A stretch of DNA of 64,000 nucleotides from NCBI RefSeq assembly GCF_018380615.1, contig NZ_JAGYVZ010000001.1, positions 1-64,000 on the forward strand. The letters run 5' to 3'. The DNA is from Flavobacterium psychroterrae (lineage in GTDB: Bacteria; Bacteroidota; Bacteroidia; Flavobacteriales; Flavobacteriaceae). Both the position numbers and the translations under genes were made by a program. Positions within the stretch are counted from its first letter, which is position 1. Every line of letters begins with the position of its first letter. Below the pieces are notes generated by a model. The model was not told where the DNA came from and ran no database searches. It was given only the letters and a program-made list of their open reading frames with translations. Of the stretch, positions 45,026 through 54,207 are shown piece after piece.

Positions 45026-47266
45026 TTATGAAATCAATTGGTCAAAATGTATGGGTAAATTGTGAATTCTTCGTCCTGTTGCGTGAAAAATAGCGTTTGC
45101 AATTGCCGGCGGCATTCCCACAATTCCTATTTCTCCAATTCCTTTTACGCCCAAATCGTTGACAAAATTATCATCTTCTTTTACAAAAATAGCTTTCAAA
45201 TCCTGAACATCTGCATGAACCGGAATATGATATTCTGCAAGATTGGCGTTCATATATTTTCCGAAACGATTGTCCAGAATTGTTTCTTCGTGCAACGCTT
45301 TACTTATTCCCCATATCATTCCACCCAAAATCTGACTTTCGGCAGTTTTAGGATTTATAATTTTTCCTGCTGCAACGGCGGTTACGGCTCGTTTTACTTC
45401 TATCATTCCTAACTCTTCATCGACTTCAACTTCTACAAAAACTGCACTGTGAACGGCTCTCGCTTTTTTTCCGTGTCGTAAAGGATTTGGCATTGCCGTA
45501 CTTGTGGTTTGCGTTGCTTTTAGATTATTTTCTTCGAAAATTTGCTTTACACTCACTTTTACATTTAAGTCACTTTTCAGGATTATAAAACCCTGATCAA
45601 AAATTACCTCTTTAAATTTAGCTTTCGCCAAAGGAGAATTTTTCAGGACTTTAGCTTTATTAAATAACCTCTTGTTCATTGATCTACAAGCTTCCTGAAC
45701 TGCAGGACCAACAGTTGCAACGGTGAAAGATCCGCCTTGTATGGGCGCAAAAGGCATTTTACTATCGGCATATAAAAACGTAATATCTTCAATAGGCAAT
45801 CCTAATTCGTCTGATGCGATTTGCGTCATTACCGTTAAAGTTCCCGTTCCTATATCGGTTACGGCATTTTTAATTTCTACTTTTAAATCCTTTGTCATCG
45901 TGATTTCGGCTCTGGCCAAAAGTCGGTTTGCTTCCCAGATTCCCGTTGCCATTCCGTAACCTACAAGTTTATTGCCGCGTTTCATACTTCGGGGTTCCGG
46001 ATTTCGGTTTTTCCACCCAAAACTTTCTGCGCCTTGCAAGTAACATTCTTTCAATTCTTTACTTGAATATTCCTTTCCCGACGTTGTATCAATATCCGAA
46101 TAATTGATCAATCGCAATTCAAGCGGATCAATTTTTAATTTATAGGCAAGTTCATCCATTGTAATTTCAATGGCATGCATTCCGGTGCTTCCGCCCGGAG
46201 CGCGCATATCAAGCGGACTATAAACATCTAACGGAACTAATTCGTGTTCCAGCAAGGTGTTTTCTACAGGATATAGCATTTGCGCCCAGTTTACAACAGT
46301 TTCTACATAATCTTCAAATTGCGAAGTTTCCCCAATTGCTTTGTGATATGCGGCATTTAGTTTTCCGTTTTCATCTGCGCCAAATTTCGTGGTTTGAAGC
46401 GTTGGCGGTCGATGTCCGAACGTGTACATTTGTGCTCTGTCAAGCGTAACACGAACATTTCGTTTTAGTTTAAGCGAAGCCATTACTGCCATAAATAGCT
46501 GGTATTGCGGACGAAGTCCTGAACCAAAACCTCCGCCAACAAATGGCGCGATAACCTGAACATTTTTCATTTTTAAACCAAAAACGTTCGCCACATACAT
46601 TTGCGAATTGATGGTTCCCTGTGTTTTATCGTATATTTTAAGTTTTTCTTTTCCTTCGTAAACCACAGTCGTTGCAAACATTTCCATCGGATTATGATGT
46701 TCTGTTCCGTGTGTAAAATCACTTTCGATTTTTGCGAAAGATGCCTGATACGCTTTGCCAAAATCTCCTTTTGGTTTTGGTGGAGGCGGTTTCAACATCG
46801 ATGCTAATCCTTTTTTAGGTTCTCGGGCTTTGCCTTTGTTTCCGGAAAGATCTGTTGAAAATTCTTCTTCGGTGTAAACCACTTTTATTAAATGTGCTGC
46901 ATAACGCGCCATTTCAAAAGTTTCGGCAACGACCAAAGCAATTGGCTGACCGTTATATTTTATTTCGTTGTCTTTTAAGGGTTTGAAAACCGTTCCGGGT
47001 GGAGCATCCATATCTGCATATTGCAAATCAAACCAAGCCGTCGAAGGTTGGTTTTCATGCGTCAAAATTGATATTATTCCGTCCAGTTTTTCAGCTTCAG
47101 CGGTATCAATTGACTTTATTTTTCCTTTTGTGATCGTGCTGTTCACGACGTATCCGTACAATAAATTGTCAACATTATATTCGCCAGAATATTTTGCAGT
47201 TCCTGTAACTTTTTGAACGCCTTCTAAACGGTTTATCGGTTGTCCTATTGAGGGTAATTTTGTCAT
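45026..47266 (-). CDS. Molybdenum aldehyde oxidase/dehydrogenase, large subunit (PaoC-like)
   Basis: 746 residues of the xanthine-oxidase-family molybdopterin subunit: GQPINRLEGVQKVTGTAKYS at the N-terminus, FVGGGFGSGLRP and DMRAPGGSTGMHAIE for cofactor binding, GGSFTVATVGPAVQEACRSM, and the catalytic-type Glu712 in VKGIGEIGIVG. It oxidises aldehydes or aromatic heterocycles with water as oxygen donor. The frame extends 59 codons upstream through the end of the FAD-subunit gene, but MTKLPSIGQP at 47266 is the family start. No signal peptide is seen. Third gene of the ADH-2Fe2S-FAD-Moco operon. Confidence 0.92.
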   Translation of the reverse strand: MTKLPSIGQPINRLEGVQKVTGTAKYSGEYNVDNLLYGYVVNSTITKGKIKSIDTAEAEKLDGIISILTHENQPSTAWFDLQYADMDAPPGTVFKPLKDNEIKYNGQPIALVVAETFEMARYAAHLIKVVYTEEEFSTDLSGNKGKAREPKKGLASMLKPPPPKPKGDFGKAYQASFAKIESDFTHGTEHHNPMEMFATTVVYEGKEKLKIYDKTQGTINSQMYVANVFGLKMKNVQVIAPFVGGGFGSGLRPQYQLFMAVMASLKLKRNVRVTLDRAQMYTFGHRPPTLQTTKFGADENGKLNAAYHKAIGETSQFEDYVETVVNWAQMLYPVENTLLEHELVPLDVYSPLDMRAPGGSTGMHAIEITMDELAYKLKIDPLELRLINYSDIDTTSGKEYSSKELKECYLQGAESFGWKNRNPEPRSMKRGNKLVGYGMATGIWEANRLLARAEITMTKDLKVEIKNAVTDIGTGTLTVMTQIASDELGLPIEDITFLYADSKMPFAPIQGGSFTVATVGPAVQEACRSMNKRLFNKAKVLKNSPLAKAKFKEVIFDQGFIILKSDLNVKVSVKQIFEENNLKATQTTSTAMPNPLRHGKKARAVHSAVFVEVEVDEELGMIEVKRAVTAVAAGKIINPKTAESQILGGMIWGISKALHEETILDNRFGKYMNANLAEYHIPVHADVQDLKAIFVKEDDNFVNDLGVKGIGEIGIVGMPPAIANAIFHATGRRIHNLPIHFDQLIS

Positions 47267-47291
47267 AACTTTAATTTTAGGTTTCGATGTA

Positions 47292-48311
47292 TTATAAAGA
47301 AGGTTTTGCCCCCGGACGCTGTGATTCAGGATCAAGCGCCATGAAACAATTACGTATAATCGCTCTTTTTGCCAGATCAATCTTAAAATCGTTATGTTCA
47401 TAACCTTTTGCACCTTCGAGAATAATATCCGCAGCAGCGGCAAAATGCTCTCTTAGAGGTTCTTTGTCTTTCAGGAAATATTCGGCTTCCAGAATGCGCC
47501 ACGGTTTATGCGCAACACCGCCAAGCGCAATTCTGGCGTTTTTGATAATTCCGTTTTCAAGATCTAAACCTGTTGCCACAGATACCAAAGCGAAGGAATA
47601 CGACGCTCTGTCACGTAATTTCAAGTACGAATAATTGTTTGCAAATCCCATTTCAGGAAGATCAATTCCGGTGATAATTTCGCCTTGTTTTAAATTATTA
47701 TCCAGATCCGGCGTATTTCCCGGAAGCCTGTGAAAGGTTTTAAATTCTAAAGTCCGGTCGCCTTCAGGACCTGTAATATTCACCACGGCATCTAAAGCCG
47801 CGAGCGCCACACACATATCCGACGGAAAAACAGCAATACAATTATCACTTTGCCCTAAAATGGCGTGAATTCTATTGTATCCTTTTATAGCCGAACATCC
47901 TGAACCTGGTTCTCGTTTGTTGCAAGGTGTATTAATATCATAAAAATAATAACATCTTGTGCGTTGCAAAAGGTTTCCCCCATTGGTCGCCATATTCCTG
48001 ATTTGCGCCGATGCTCCTGCAAGTATCGCTTTAGATAATAACGGATAATGTTGTTCAATAATGGGATGATAGGCCGTTTCGGCATTGGTAAGTAATGCGC
48101 CAATTCTGATCCCGCCATTATCAAGACGAATAACCGAATGATTATCGATAACCGGATTTATATCTACGAGTTTTTTTGCCGAAGTGACAAAATATTTTAA
48201 AAGGTCATTTATATTTGTTCCTCCCGCAACAATTTTATTTCCGGAATCATTGCTGAGTTCAGCAACTGCCTGACCTATGTCGTTTGTTTTTATGTATGAG
48301 AAATTATTCAT
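47292..48311 (-). CDS. Molybdenum aldehyde oxidase, FAD subunit with extra FeS insertion (PaoB-like)
   Basis: 339 residues of the CO-dehydrogenase flavoprotein type: VAGGTNINDLLKYFV and NMATNGGNLLQRTRCYYFY bind FAD. The stretch after that carries four cysteines (CYYFYDINTPC, GSGC and SDNC), the insertion that in E. coli PaoB binds an additional [4Fe-4S] cluster. The C-terminal domain has RIALGGVAHKPWRILEAE. Overlaps the 2Fe-2S gene by 8 bases. Confidence 0.92.
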   Translation of the reverse strand: MNNFSYIKTNDIGQAVAELSNDSGNKIVAGGTNINDLLKYFVTSAKKLVDINPVIDNHSVIRLDNGGIRIGALLTNAETAYHPIIEQHYPLLSKAILAGASAQIRNMATNGGNLLQRTRCYYFYDINTPCNKREPGSGCSAIKGYNRIHAILGQSDNCIAVFPSDMCVALAALDAVVNITGPEGDRTLEFKTFHRLPGNTPDLDNNLKQGEIITGIDLPEMGFANNYSYLKLRDRASYSFALVSVATGLDLENGIIKNARIALGGVAHKPWRILEAEYFLKDKEPLREHFAAAADIILEGAKGYEHNDFKIDLAKRAIIRNCFMALDPESQRPGAKPSL

Positions 48312-48792
48312 GGTAGCTTTCCTGTTTTTTCACTTTCATTATTGCATCGATTATACCTTTACTGGCACCACATCTACAAAGATTTCCGCTCATCAATTCC
48401 TGAACATCTTCTCTGTTTTTTGCTTTATTTTCATTCAGCATTCCAATCGCGCTGCATATTTGTCCAGGCGTACAATAACCGCATTGAAAAGCATCGCATT
48501 CAATAAAAGCCTGTTGTACGGGATGCAGATTTTCTCCATCGGCAACGCCTTCAATAGTTGTAATTTCTGCACCGTCTTTCATCACAGCAAGTGTCAAACA
48601 ACTTAGTACCCGTTTTCCGTCGACCAAAACAGTACAAGCGCCGCATTGCCCGTGATCGCAGCCTTTTTTTGTTCCAGTGAGATCTATTTTTTCCCGAAGC
48701 GCGTCAAGCAACGAAACCCAGGGCAAAAGATGGAGATGATGATCGTGTCCGTTTACATTTAGTACTATTGCGTGAGTTTCATTTGTTTGCAT
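48304..48792 (-). CDS. Molybdenum aldehyde oxidase, [2Fe-2S] subunit (PaoA-like)
   Basis: 162 residues with two [2Fe-2S] clusters. The plant-type cluster is in CDHGQCGACTVLVDGKRVLSC-like sequence (48590-48660), and the second is in QCGYCTPGQIC plus GNLCRCGASKGI. It passes electrons from the molybdenum site to FAD. Unlike E. coli PaoA it starts at once with the ferredoxin fold (MQTNETHAIVLNVNGHDHHL), with no twin-arginine signal, so the complex is probably cytoplasmic. Confidence 0.93.
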   Translation of the reverse strand: MQTNETHAIVLNVNGHDHHLHLLPWVSLLDALREKIDLTGTKKGCDHGQCGACTVLVDGKRVLSCLTLAVMKDGAEITTIEGVADGENLHPVQQAFIECDAFQCGYCTPGQICSAIGMLNENKAKNREDVQELMSGNLCRCGASKGIIDAIMKVKKQESYHE

Positions 48793-48833
48793 GGCGTATT
48801 TATTTAGTTCGTACTATATTTAAAATCAAGAAA

Positions 48834-49955
48834 TTAGGCTTTCTCAGAATCTACTTTAAGTGATTCCATATCAATAACATATCTAAAACGAACTTCTTCG
48901 TCTTTGATTTTATCAAATGCTTTATTAATATCTTTAATATCGATCATTTCTACCTGAGGTAAAATATTATGTTCCGCACAAAAATCCAGCACTTCCTGAG
49001 TTTCTGCAATTCCGCCAATTAAGGAACCAGCAACAGATCTCCCAAATTTTGCGACTTCCATATTATTGGTTGGTGATTTATAAGGTCCTAATAAACCAAC
49101 AGTTACAATTGTTCCTCTTGGTGCTAAAAGACTGATGTAAGGTGTAATATCAAAACTTTCAGGAATGGTGCAAAGTAAAAAATCAAAAGATGTTTCCTTT
49201 GCTTTCATTGCCTTTTCATCTTCAGAAATCAATACATCATCAGCGCCAAGTTCAAGCGCTAACGAACGTTTCTCTTCCTTAGTTGTAATCGCAGTAACTT
49301 TTGCTCCCATGGCTCTGGCAATCATAACCCCCATATGTCCTAAACCGCCAATACCAATGATTCCCACCGAATCTCCTCTTTTTACTCCCCAATGTTTTAA
49401 CGGGGAATATGTAGTAACTCCAGCGCATAAAATAGGTGCGGCTGCAGAATATTTTAAGCTATTTGGAATACTCAAAACAAAGGAATCTTTGACAACAATA
49501 TGTGTTGAGAATCCGCCAAAAGTATTATAATCAGAACCATCAGGTTTAAAATATCCGTTATACGTCATGGTTTGCGCAACTGGTCCAAGGCAAAATTGTT
49601 CTTGGCCATCCTGACAAGATTTACATTCCTGACAAGAATCGATCATACAGCCCACTCCTACTATATCGTTTACAGAAAATTTAGAAACTCCGCTTCCGGC
49701 TTCAATTACTTTACCTATAATTTCATGTCCCGGAACGCACGGATAAATCGTATTATTCCAGTCGTTATTGACCTGATGAATATCTGAATGGCAAACACCG
49801 CAATACAAAATTTCTATTAAAACTTCGTCTACTTTTGGTTTATACCTTTCTATTTCAATAGGTTCCAGAGTTTTTCCTCCAAAAATATTTCCTGATGCTC
49901 CGTATGCTTTGGTAACAAATTTTTTAGATTCGTCGAATATGATTGTATTGCTCAT
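48834..49955 (-). CDS. Zinc-dependent NAD(P) alcohol dehydrogenase (YahK/CAD type)
   Basis: 373 residues of the medium-chain dehydrogenase family. The catalytic zinc site is in YCGVCHSDIHQVNNDW and PCVPGHEIIGKV. The structural zinc site is four cysteines in SCQECKSCQDGQEQFC. The Rossmann motif is IIGIGGLGHMGVMIARAMG. It reduces aldehydes to alcohols or the reverse, with NADPH preferred in the YahK group. It is the first gene of the minus-strand operon with the three aldehyde-oxidase subunits, 41 bases before the 2Fe-2S gene, so the cluster can both reduce and oxidise aldehydes. Confidence 0.92.
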   Translation of the reverse strand: MSNTIIFDESKKFVTKAYGASGNIFGGKTLEPIEIERYKPKVDEVLIEILYCGVCHSDIHQVNNDWNNTIYPCVPGHEIIGKVIEAGSGVSKFSVNDIVGVGCMIDSCQECKSCQDGQEQFCLGPVAQTMTYNGYFKPDGSDYNTFGGFSTHIVVKDSFVLSIPNSLKYSAAAPILCAGVTTYSPLKHWGVKRGDSVGIIGIGGLGHMGVMIARAMGAKVTAITTKEEKRSLALELGADDVLISEDEKAMKAKETSFDFLLCTIPESFDITPYISLLAPRGTIVTVGLLGPYKSPTNNMEVAKFGRSVAGSLIGGIAETQEVLDFCAEHNILPQVEMIDIKDINKAFDKIKDEEVRFRYVIDMESLKVDSEKA

Positions 49956-50651
49956 AATTAAAATTTAAGGTTTGTATTTTTATTGTCTAAAGCGAGTAAC
50001 ATTCCACTCATTTCCAGTCGATTAAAATTACTTGACAAGAATCGTATTATTTTATACTATTCAATCTTATTCTTACAGGAATCCAATTAAGGAGGTTTTT
50101 ATGCGATGAAAATTTAATAGGCAACACGTTGACTTTTTAACACATAGAAACATGGGGAATGTTTTAAACTTAAAGTGCATTTCACTTTTAATCAATTCGT
50201 CCCTTATACTCAATGTCATTAAGTAAGCTTTAGAAAATAAAATTATTGCAAACCAAATCCGTTTTTATCCGCGTTTTTACGAGTAAATCTGTTTTATCCG
50301 CGTCAAAATTAGACGCTGATTTTACTGATTCGCTAACGCGAAAACGCTGATAAAAACGGATTTTTTCTAATTACTTTCTTGATTAACTGTTAAGTGATTT
50401 TATAGATTTCCATTAACTTAATGACATTGCCCGATGCTTCGCGACTATGTGAAAGAAACTTGTTTCTCATTCACAATCTTTGTAAACTATGAAATCTATG
50501 TTCCGATAGCTATTGGAACTATGTGTTAAATATTTTTGCATTAAAACTTTCAAAAACTAGAAAGCTCTTTACAATAAGATTTCTTAAATTTGAGATAATC
50601 CAATTCTCTTACTTTGATAGTAGATTATTAAAACGTTTCAACCCTAAGAAT
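49956..50651. other. Long repeat-rich divergent intergenic region
   Basis: About 695 bases hold no supported gene. Contents include a 15-bp inverted repeat (AAATCCGTTTTTATC at 50255-50269, complement at 50349-50363), a near-perfect palindrome GTTCCGATAGCTATTGGAAC at 50500-50519, and diverged copies of the repeat at 16620-16904. Candidate -7 boxes TATTTTTG (50531-50538) and TAAATTTG (50585-50592) precede the exporter gene. The frame open from 50523 into that gene is treated as non-coding leader. Confidence 0.55.
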
Positions 50652-52061
50652 ATGAATACAATTCCCGCCGAACAAAACATAGAAACCACCAAAAAAGTAT
50701 TACCCATAATTCTGGCAACTTCTATTTTTATGCAAATGCTGGATTCAACGATTCTAAATACTTCGATCACCTCAATTGCCAGAGATTTACACGAATCACC
50801 GCTCGAAATGCAAAACGCAATTATTAGTTATGTATTAACGCTGGCACTTTTTATGCCCGTTAGCGGATTTTTATCTGATAAATTCGGAACCAGACGAATC
50901 TTTATTTTTGCCTTGTTTTTATTTAGTATTGGATCATTATTATGTGCGCTTTCGCAGAGTTTAACGCATCTTGTAATTGCGCGTGTCGTTCAGGGAATTG
51001 GCGGAAGTTTAATGACACCAGTAGGGAAACTGGCTCTTATTAGAACATTTCCTAAAAATGAATTATTAAAAGCCATGAACTTTGCCATAATTCCTGCATT
51101 AATTGGTCCCGTTTTAGGACCGCTTGTTGGTGGTTATATGGTTGATTATTTATCTTGGCACTGGATATTTTTAATCAATATTCCGTTTGGATTAATCGGG
51201 ATAATCTTAAGTTTAAAATACATGCCGGATTACAAATCGCCCATTATCGATTTTGATTTAAAAGGCTTTTTGATTTTTGCCGCCGCCTCGCTCCTATTAT
51301 CTATTTCGCTGGAATTATTCGGCAATACCGTTCGTGTATCGCCAGTTTTATTGATTTTAATGGGCGGATTTTTAATGTTGTATTGGTATTATCGCCACGC
51401 CATTACGGACAATAATCCAATTTTTCCTTTGAATTTATTTAAGGTCAGAACATTCCGAGTTGGGATTATTGGCAATTTAGCGACACGTTTGGGATTTAGT
51501 TCCATTCCGCTTTTATTGCCTATGATGATTCAGATTGCTTACGGACAATCAGCAGTTACATCTGGTTGGATTGTTGCGCCAATGGCATTAACGGCAATGT
51601 TTGGGAAATCTGCCGTGATAGGAATTTTAAACAAATTTGGTTATCGTAAAACCTTAATGGTCAATACTTTTATTATTGGAGCTTTGATTTGTGCATTAGC
51701 GATTCCGTCGATTCATACTTCCATTTACTGGTATGTTCCAATCATATCGGTTTTGGGGTTCTTTAACTCGATTCAGTTTACATCTATGAACTCTATTTCA
51801 ATTGCCGACTTACGAGTCTATCACACCAGCAGTGGGAATTCATTAGTTTCTGTGAATCAGCAATTAGCAATAGGTTTTGGGATTGCTTTTGGTCTTTTGG
51901 TACTTAAAATATTTCAGGGCGATGTAAAACTAATTCATAACGAAATTCATAATGCATTTCGTTATACATTTTTGGTTGTAGGTTTCTTAACGATCTTATC
52001 AGGTTTCGTTTTCAGACGATTGCATTTTAAAGATGGTGATAATTTAAAATCTGCCAAATAA
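50652..52061 (+). CDS. MFS multidrug exporter, DHA2 (EmrB/QacA) family
   Basis: 469 residues with about 13-14 membrane helices. The N-terminal block MQMLDSTILNTSITSIARDL is the DHA2 motif (LDxTxVN). The MFS motif A loop is FLSDKFGTRRIFIFALFLF, and ARVVQGIGGSLMTPVGKLAL is the antiporter motif. It would export drugs or metabolites by proton antiport. The frame is open 43 codons upstream, but MNTIPAEQN at 50652 matches the family. A degenerate AAACGTTT site lies at 50631, near the start. Confidence 0.9.
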   Translation: MNTIPAEQNIETTKKVLPIILATSIFMQMLDSTILNTSITSIARDLHESPLEMQNAIISYVLTLALFMPVSGFLSDKFGTRRIFIFALFLFSIGSLLCALSQSLTHLVIARVVQGIGGSLMTPVGKLALIRTFPKNELLKAMNFAIIPALIGPVLGPLVGGYMVDYLSWHWIFLINIPFGLIGIILSLKYMPDYKSPIIDFDLKGFLIFAAASLLLSISLELFGNTVRVSPVLLILMGGFLMLYWYYRHAITDNNPIFPLNLFKVRTFRVGIIGNLATRLGFSSIPLLLPMMIQIAYGQSAVTSGWIVAPMALTAMFGKSAVIGILNKFGYRKTLMVNTFIIGALICALAIPSIHTSIYWYVPIISVLGFFNSIQFTSMNSISIADLRVYHTSSGNSLVSVNQQLAIGFGIAFGLLVLKIFQGDVKLIHNEIHNAFRYTFLVVGFLTILSGFVFRRLHFKDGDNLKSAK

Positions 52062-52148
52062 AATTATCATAACTATTATTTTTTTGATCTAAATTGAAAA
52101 TATAACAATTTTTAACTTTTCAAGCCTTAATTTTTCTATTATAAAGTT

Positions 52149-52178
52149 TTGCTTAAACGTTTAACTTAATTATATTTG
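52149..52178 (+). promoter_or_regulatory. Perfect promoter of the lacI-type gene
   Basis: TTG (52149-52151), 19 bases, then TATATTTG (52171-52178) match the Bacteroidota consensus exactly. The spacer contains the 12-bp operator palindrome, so a bound repressor would block RNA polymerase. Confidence 0.8.
52153..52164. promoter_or_regulatory. LacI-family operator TTAAACGTTTAA (site 1)
   Basis: A perfect 12-bp palindrome with the central CG typical of LacI-family operators. It lies between the -33 and -7 elements of the regulator's own promoter, suggesting autoregulation. The identical site, also preceded by GC, occurs at 53239 ahead of the kinase gene. Confidence 0.8.
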
Positions 52179-52196
52179 CATTCAGAAATCGATGTA

Positions 52197-53216
52197 GTGA
52201 AAAGAATTTCCATAAAAGATGTAGCATTAAAAGCAGGCGTATCTATCGCCTCAGTTTCTTATGTACTTAACAATAAGATTGATAGCCGCATTGGGAAAGA
52301 TACCATCGAGAAAGTTAAAAAAGCTGCCGAAGAACTTAATTATCGCCCTAATAATGTTGCTAAAAGCCTAAAAACCCAACGCACTCATATTATAGGACTT
52401 ATTGTAGCTGATATTGCAAATCCCTACTTTTCGCAAATTGCCAGAATAATTGAAGATGAAGCCAATAAAATAGGCTACACCTTATTAATAGGAAGTTCTG
52501 ATGAAAACGCAGAAAAATTTGAAAGCCTGATCAATATGTTTTGTGACCGTCAGGCGGATGGATTAATCATTGCGCCCGTTGAAAACACAAAAGCCTGTTT
52601 GCAGAAATTACAAAAACAAAAAATGCCTTTTGTATTGATTGACAGACATTTTCCTGAAATTGAAGCCGATACTATTCAAATCAACAACTACGATATCAGT
52701 TATAAAGTAACTGAACATCTTATAAATAATAGCTATAAAAACATTCATCTTGTAGCTTACAAAACGCATCTTGAACATTTGTTGCAAAGAACTCAGGGTT
52801 TTAAAGATGCTTTGAAAAAACAGACTTCCGAAAAAAATAATATCCTGAATATCAACAAAGACGATATCGACCAGGATATTAATAGTGGTTTTGAGGATTT
52901 ATTTAAAAATTCAAAAATCAAACCCGATGCTGTATTTTTTACCAGCAATAAACTCGCTGTTTCCGGACTTAAAAAACTCATGAAATTAGGATTAAATATT
53001 CCGCAGGATGTTGCTATCGTAGCTTTTGATGAAACCGAAGCCTATGAACTTTTTGCCACCCCATTAACTTTTGTGAGACAACCGCTTGCTGCCATAGGAA
53101 CAACCGCAGTAGAAATTTTGCACAATAAAATTACAAATCAATTAGCACCATTACAACACATTGTATTGAATGCTGAATTGCATATTGACCAATCTTCGCA
53201 ACCTAAAATTAACTAA
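52197..53216 (+). CDS. LacI-family transcriptional regulator
   Basis: 339 residues. The N-terminal helix-turn-helix and hinge are RISIKDVALKAGVSIASVSY plus NYRPNNVAKSLKTQRT, and a periplasmic-binding-protein-like sugar domain follows (HIIGLIVADIANPYFSQIAR). The open frame begins at a TTG inside the -7 box; the GTG at 52197 gives VKRISIKDVA at the usual distance and is chosen. It probably represses the downstream kinase, permease and epimerase genes until a sugar binds. Confidence 0.93.
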   Translation: MKRISIKDVALKAGVSIASVSYVLNNKIDSRIGKDTIEKVKKAAEELNYRPNNVAKSLKTQRTHIIGLIVADIANPYFSQIARIIEDEANKIGYTLLIGSSDENAEKFESLINMFCDRQADGLIIAPVENTKACLQKLQKQKMPFVLIDRHFPEIEADTIQINNYDISYKVTEHLINNSYKNIHLVAYKTHLEHLLQRTQGFKDALKKQTSEKNNILNINKDDIDQDINSGFEDLFKNSKIKPDAVFFTSNKLAVSGLKKLMKLGLNIPQDVAIVAFDETEAYELFATPLTFVRQPLAAIGTTAVEILHNKITNQLAPLQHIVLNAELHIDQSSQPKIN

Positions 53217-53238
53217 CTTTTTTTATTTACCAATTTGC

Positions 53239-53250
53239 TTAAACGTTTAA
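53239..53250. promoter_or_regulatory. LacI-family operator TTAAACGTTTAA (site 2)
   Basis: Identical to site 1, including the flanking GC on the left, and located 20 bases before the ATG of the PfkB kinase gene. I cannot place a complete promoter here, so the genes may be transcribed partly from the lacI promoter. Confidence 0.8.
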
Positions 53251-53269
53251 TCAAAAAAAATAAACAATC

Positions 53270-54196
53270 ATGAAACAACTAACTAAACCGTCTGTATTTT
53301 GTTATGGAGAAGTATTATGGGATATTTTCCCTGAAGGAGCACGTGCAGGAGGAGCGCCATTTAATGTAGCGTATAATTTAATGCGAATGGGCATTGACGC
53401 ACATATGATTAGCCGTGTAGGAAATGACAAACTTGGAAATGATCTTTTGGCTCAATTAACCAATTGGAATATCAGCACAGAAGACAGTCAAATCGACACT
53501 AACAGTCCTACAGGAACTGTAATTGCACATATTGATGAACATAACGAAGCGCATTATGATATTATCCAGCCTGTTGCGTGGGATTTTATAGAATTCAGAA
53601 ATGATTATACAGAGAAAATAAGCAACGCATCGGCGTTTGTATTTGGAAGTTTGATTACACGAAATGAAGTTTCAAGAAATACTTTATTCGAATTATTGGA
53701 AGTTGCCAAATTCAAAGTTTTTGATGTCAACATTCGTCCGCCTCATTATTCGATTCCGGTTATAAAAGACCTTCTTTATAAAGCCGATTTAGTTAAAATG
53801 AACAAAGCCGAACTTCGATTAATCCTTGACTTTTTAAACAAAGATTATATCAGTGAAGATGACGGAATTCGTTATATCCAGAACACATTTACTATCAACG
53901 AAGTTTTGATAAGCAAAGGCAGTAAAGGCGCGGTTTACTATAATGGAGAACAACATTATGACGCTCCGGCAGTTCCAGTAACCATTCAGGATACAGTAGG
54001 AAGCGGTGATGCATTTTTAGCCGGATTTTTATCCAAAAGAATTTTAAATGCTGACCCAATTGAAATTATGAATCAGGCAACGGCACTTGGCGCTTTTATC
54101 ACTTCAAAAGAAGGCGCTTGTCCTAATTATACCTGGAGCGATTTTGAATCTTTCAAAATAAAAAATGACGTTTACGGAAAAATATTTAACGAATAA
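53270..54196 (+). CDS. PfkB-family carbohydrate kinase, probable fructokinase
   Basis: 308 residues of the ribokinase/PfkB fold. The N-terminal signature is CYGEVLWDIFPEGARAGGAP, with substrate-binding NVAYNLMRMG. The second signature, DTVGSGDAFLAGFLSKR, holds the catalytic Asp. The GEVLWD opening is that of bacterial fructokinases. Position between a LacI repressor and a sugar permease plus ketose epimerase supports phosphorylation of fructose formed by the epimerase. Other ketohexoses or sugar acids are possible substrates. Confidence 0.9.
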   Translation: MKQLTKPSVFCYGEVLWDIFPEGARAGGAPFNVAYNLMRMGIDAHMISRVGNDKLGNDLLAQLTNWNISTEDSQIDTNSPTGTVIAHIDEHNEAHYDIIQPVAWDFIEFRNDYTEKISNASAFVFGSLITRNEVSRNTLFELLEVAKFKVFDVNIRPPHYSIPVIKDLLYKADLVKMNKAELRLILDFLNKDYISEDDGIRYIQNTFTINEVLISKGSKGAVYYNGEQHYDAPAVPVTIQDTVGSGDAFLAGFLSKRILNADPIEIMNQATALGAFITSKEGACPNYTWSDFESFKIKNDVYGKIFNE

Positions 54197-54207
54197 TAAG
54201 ATCAAAA

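Noticed and set aside
45062..45412. 116-codon open frame opposite the molybdenum subunit gene
   Set aside because: Antisense shadow of a conserved enzyme; composition is that of reverse-complemented coding DNA, without a promoter.
50629..50640. LacI-type operator before the DHA2 exporter
   Set aside because: TAAAACGTTTCA differs from the TTAAACGTTTAA palindrome at two positions; kept only as a hint, not as a feature.
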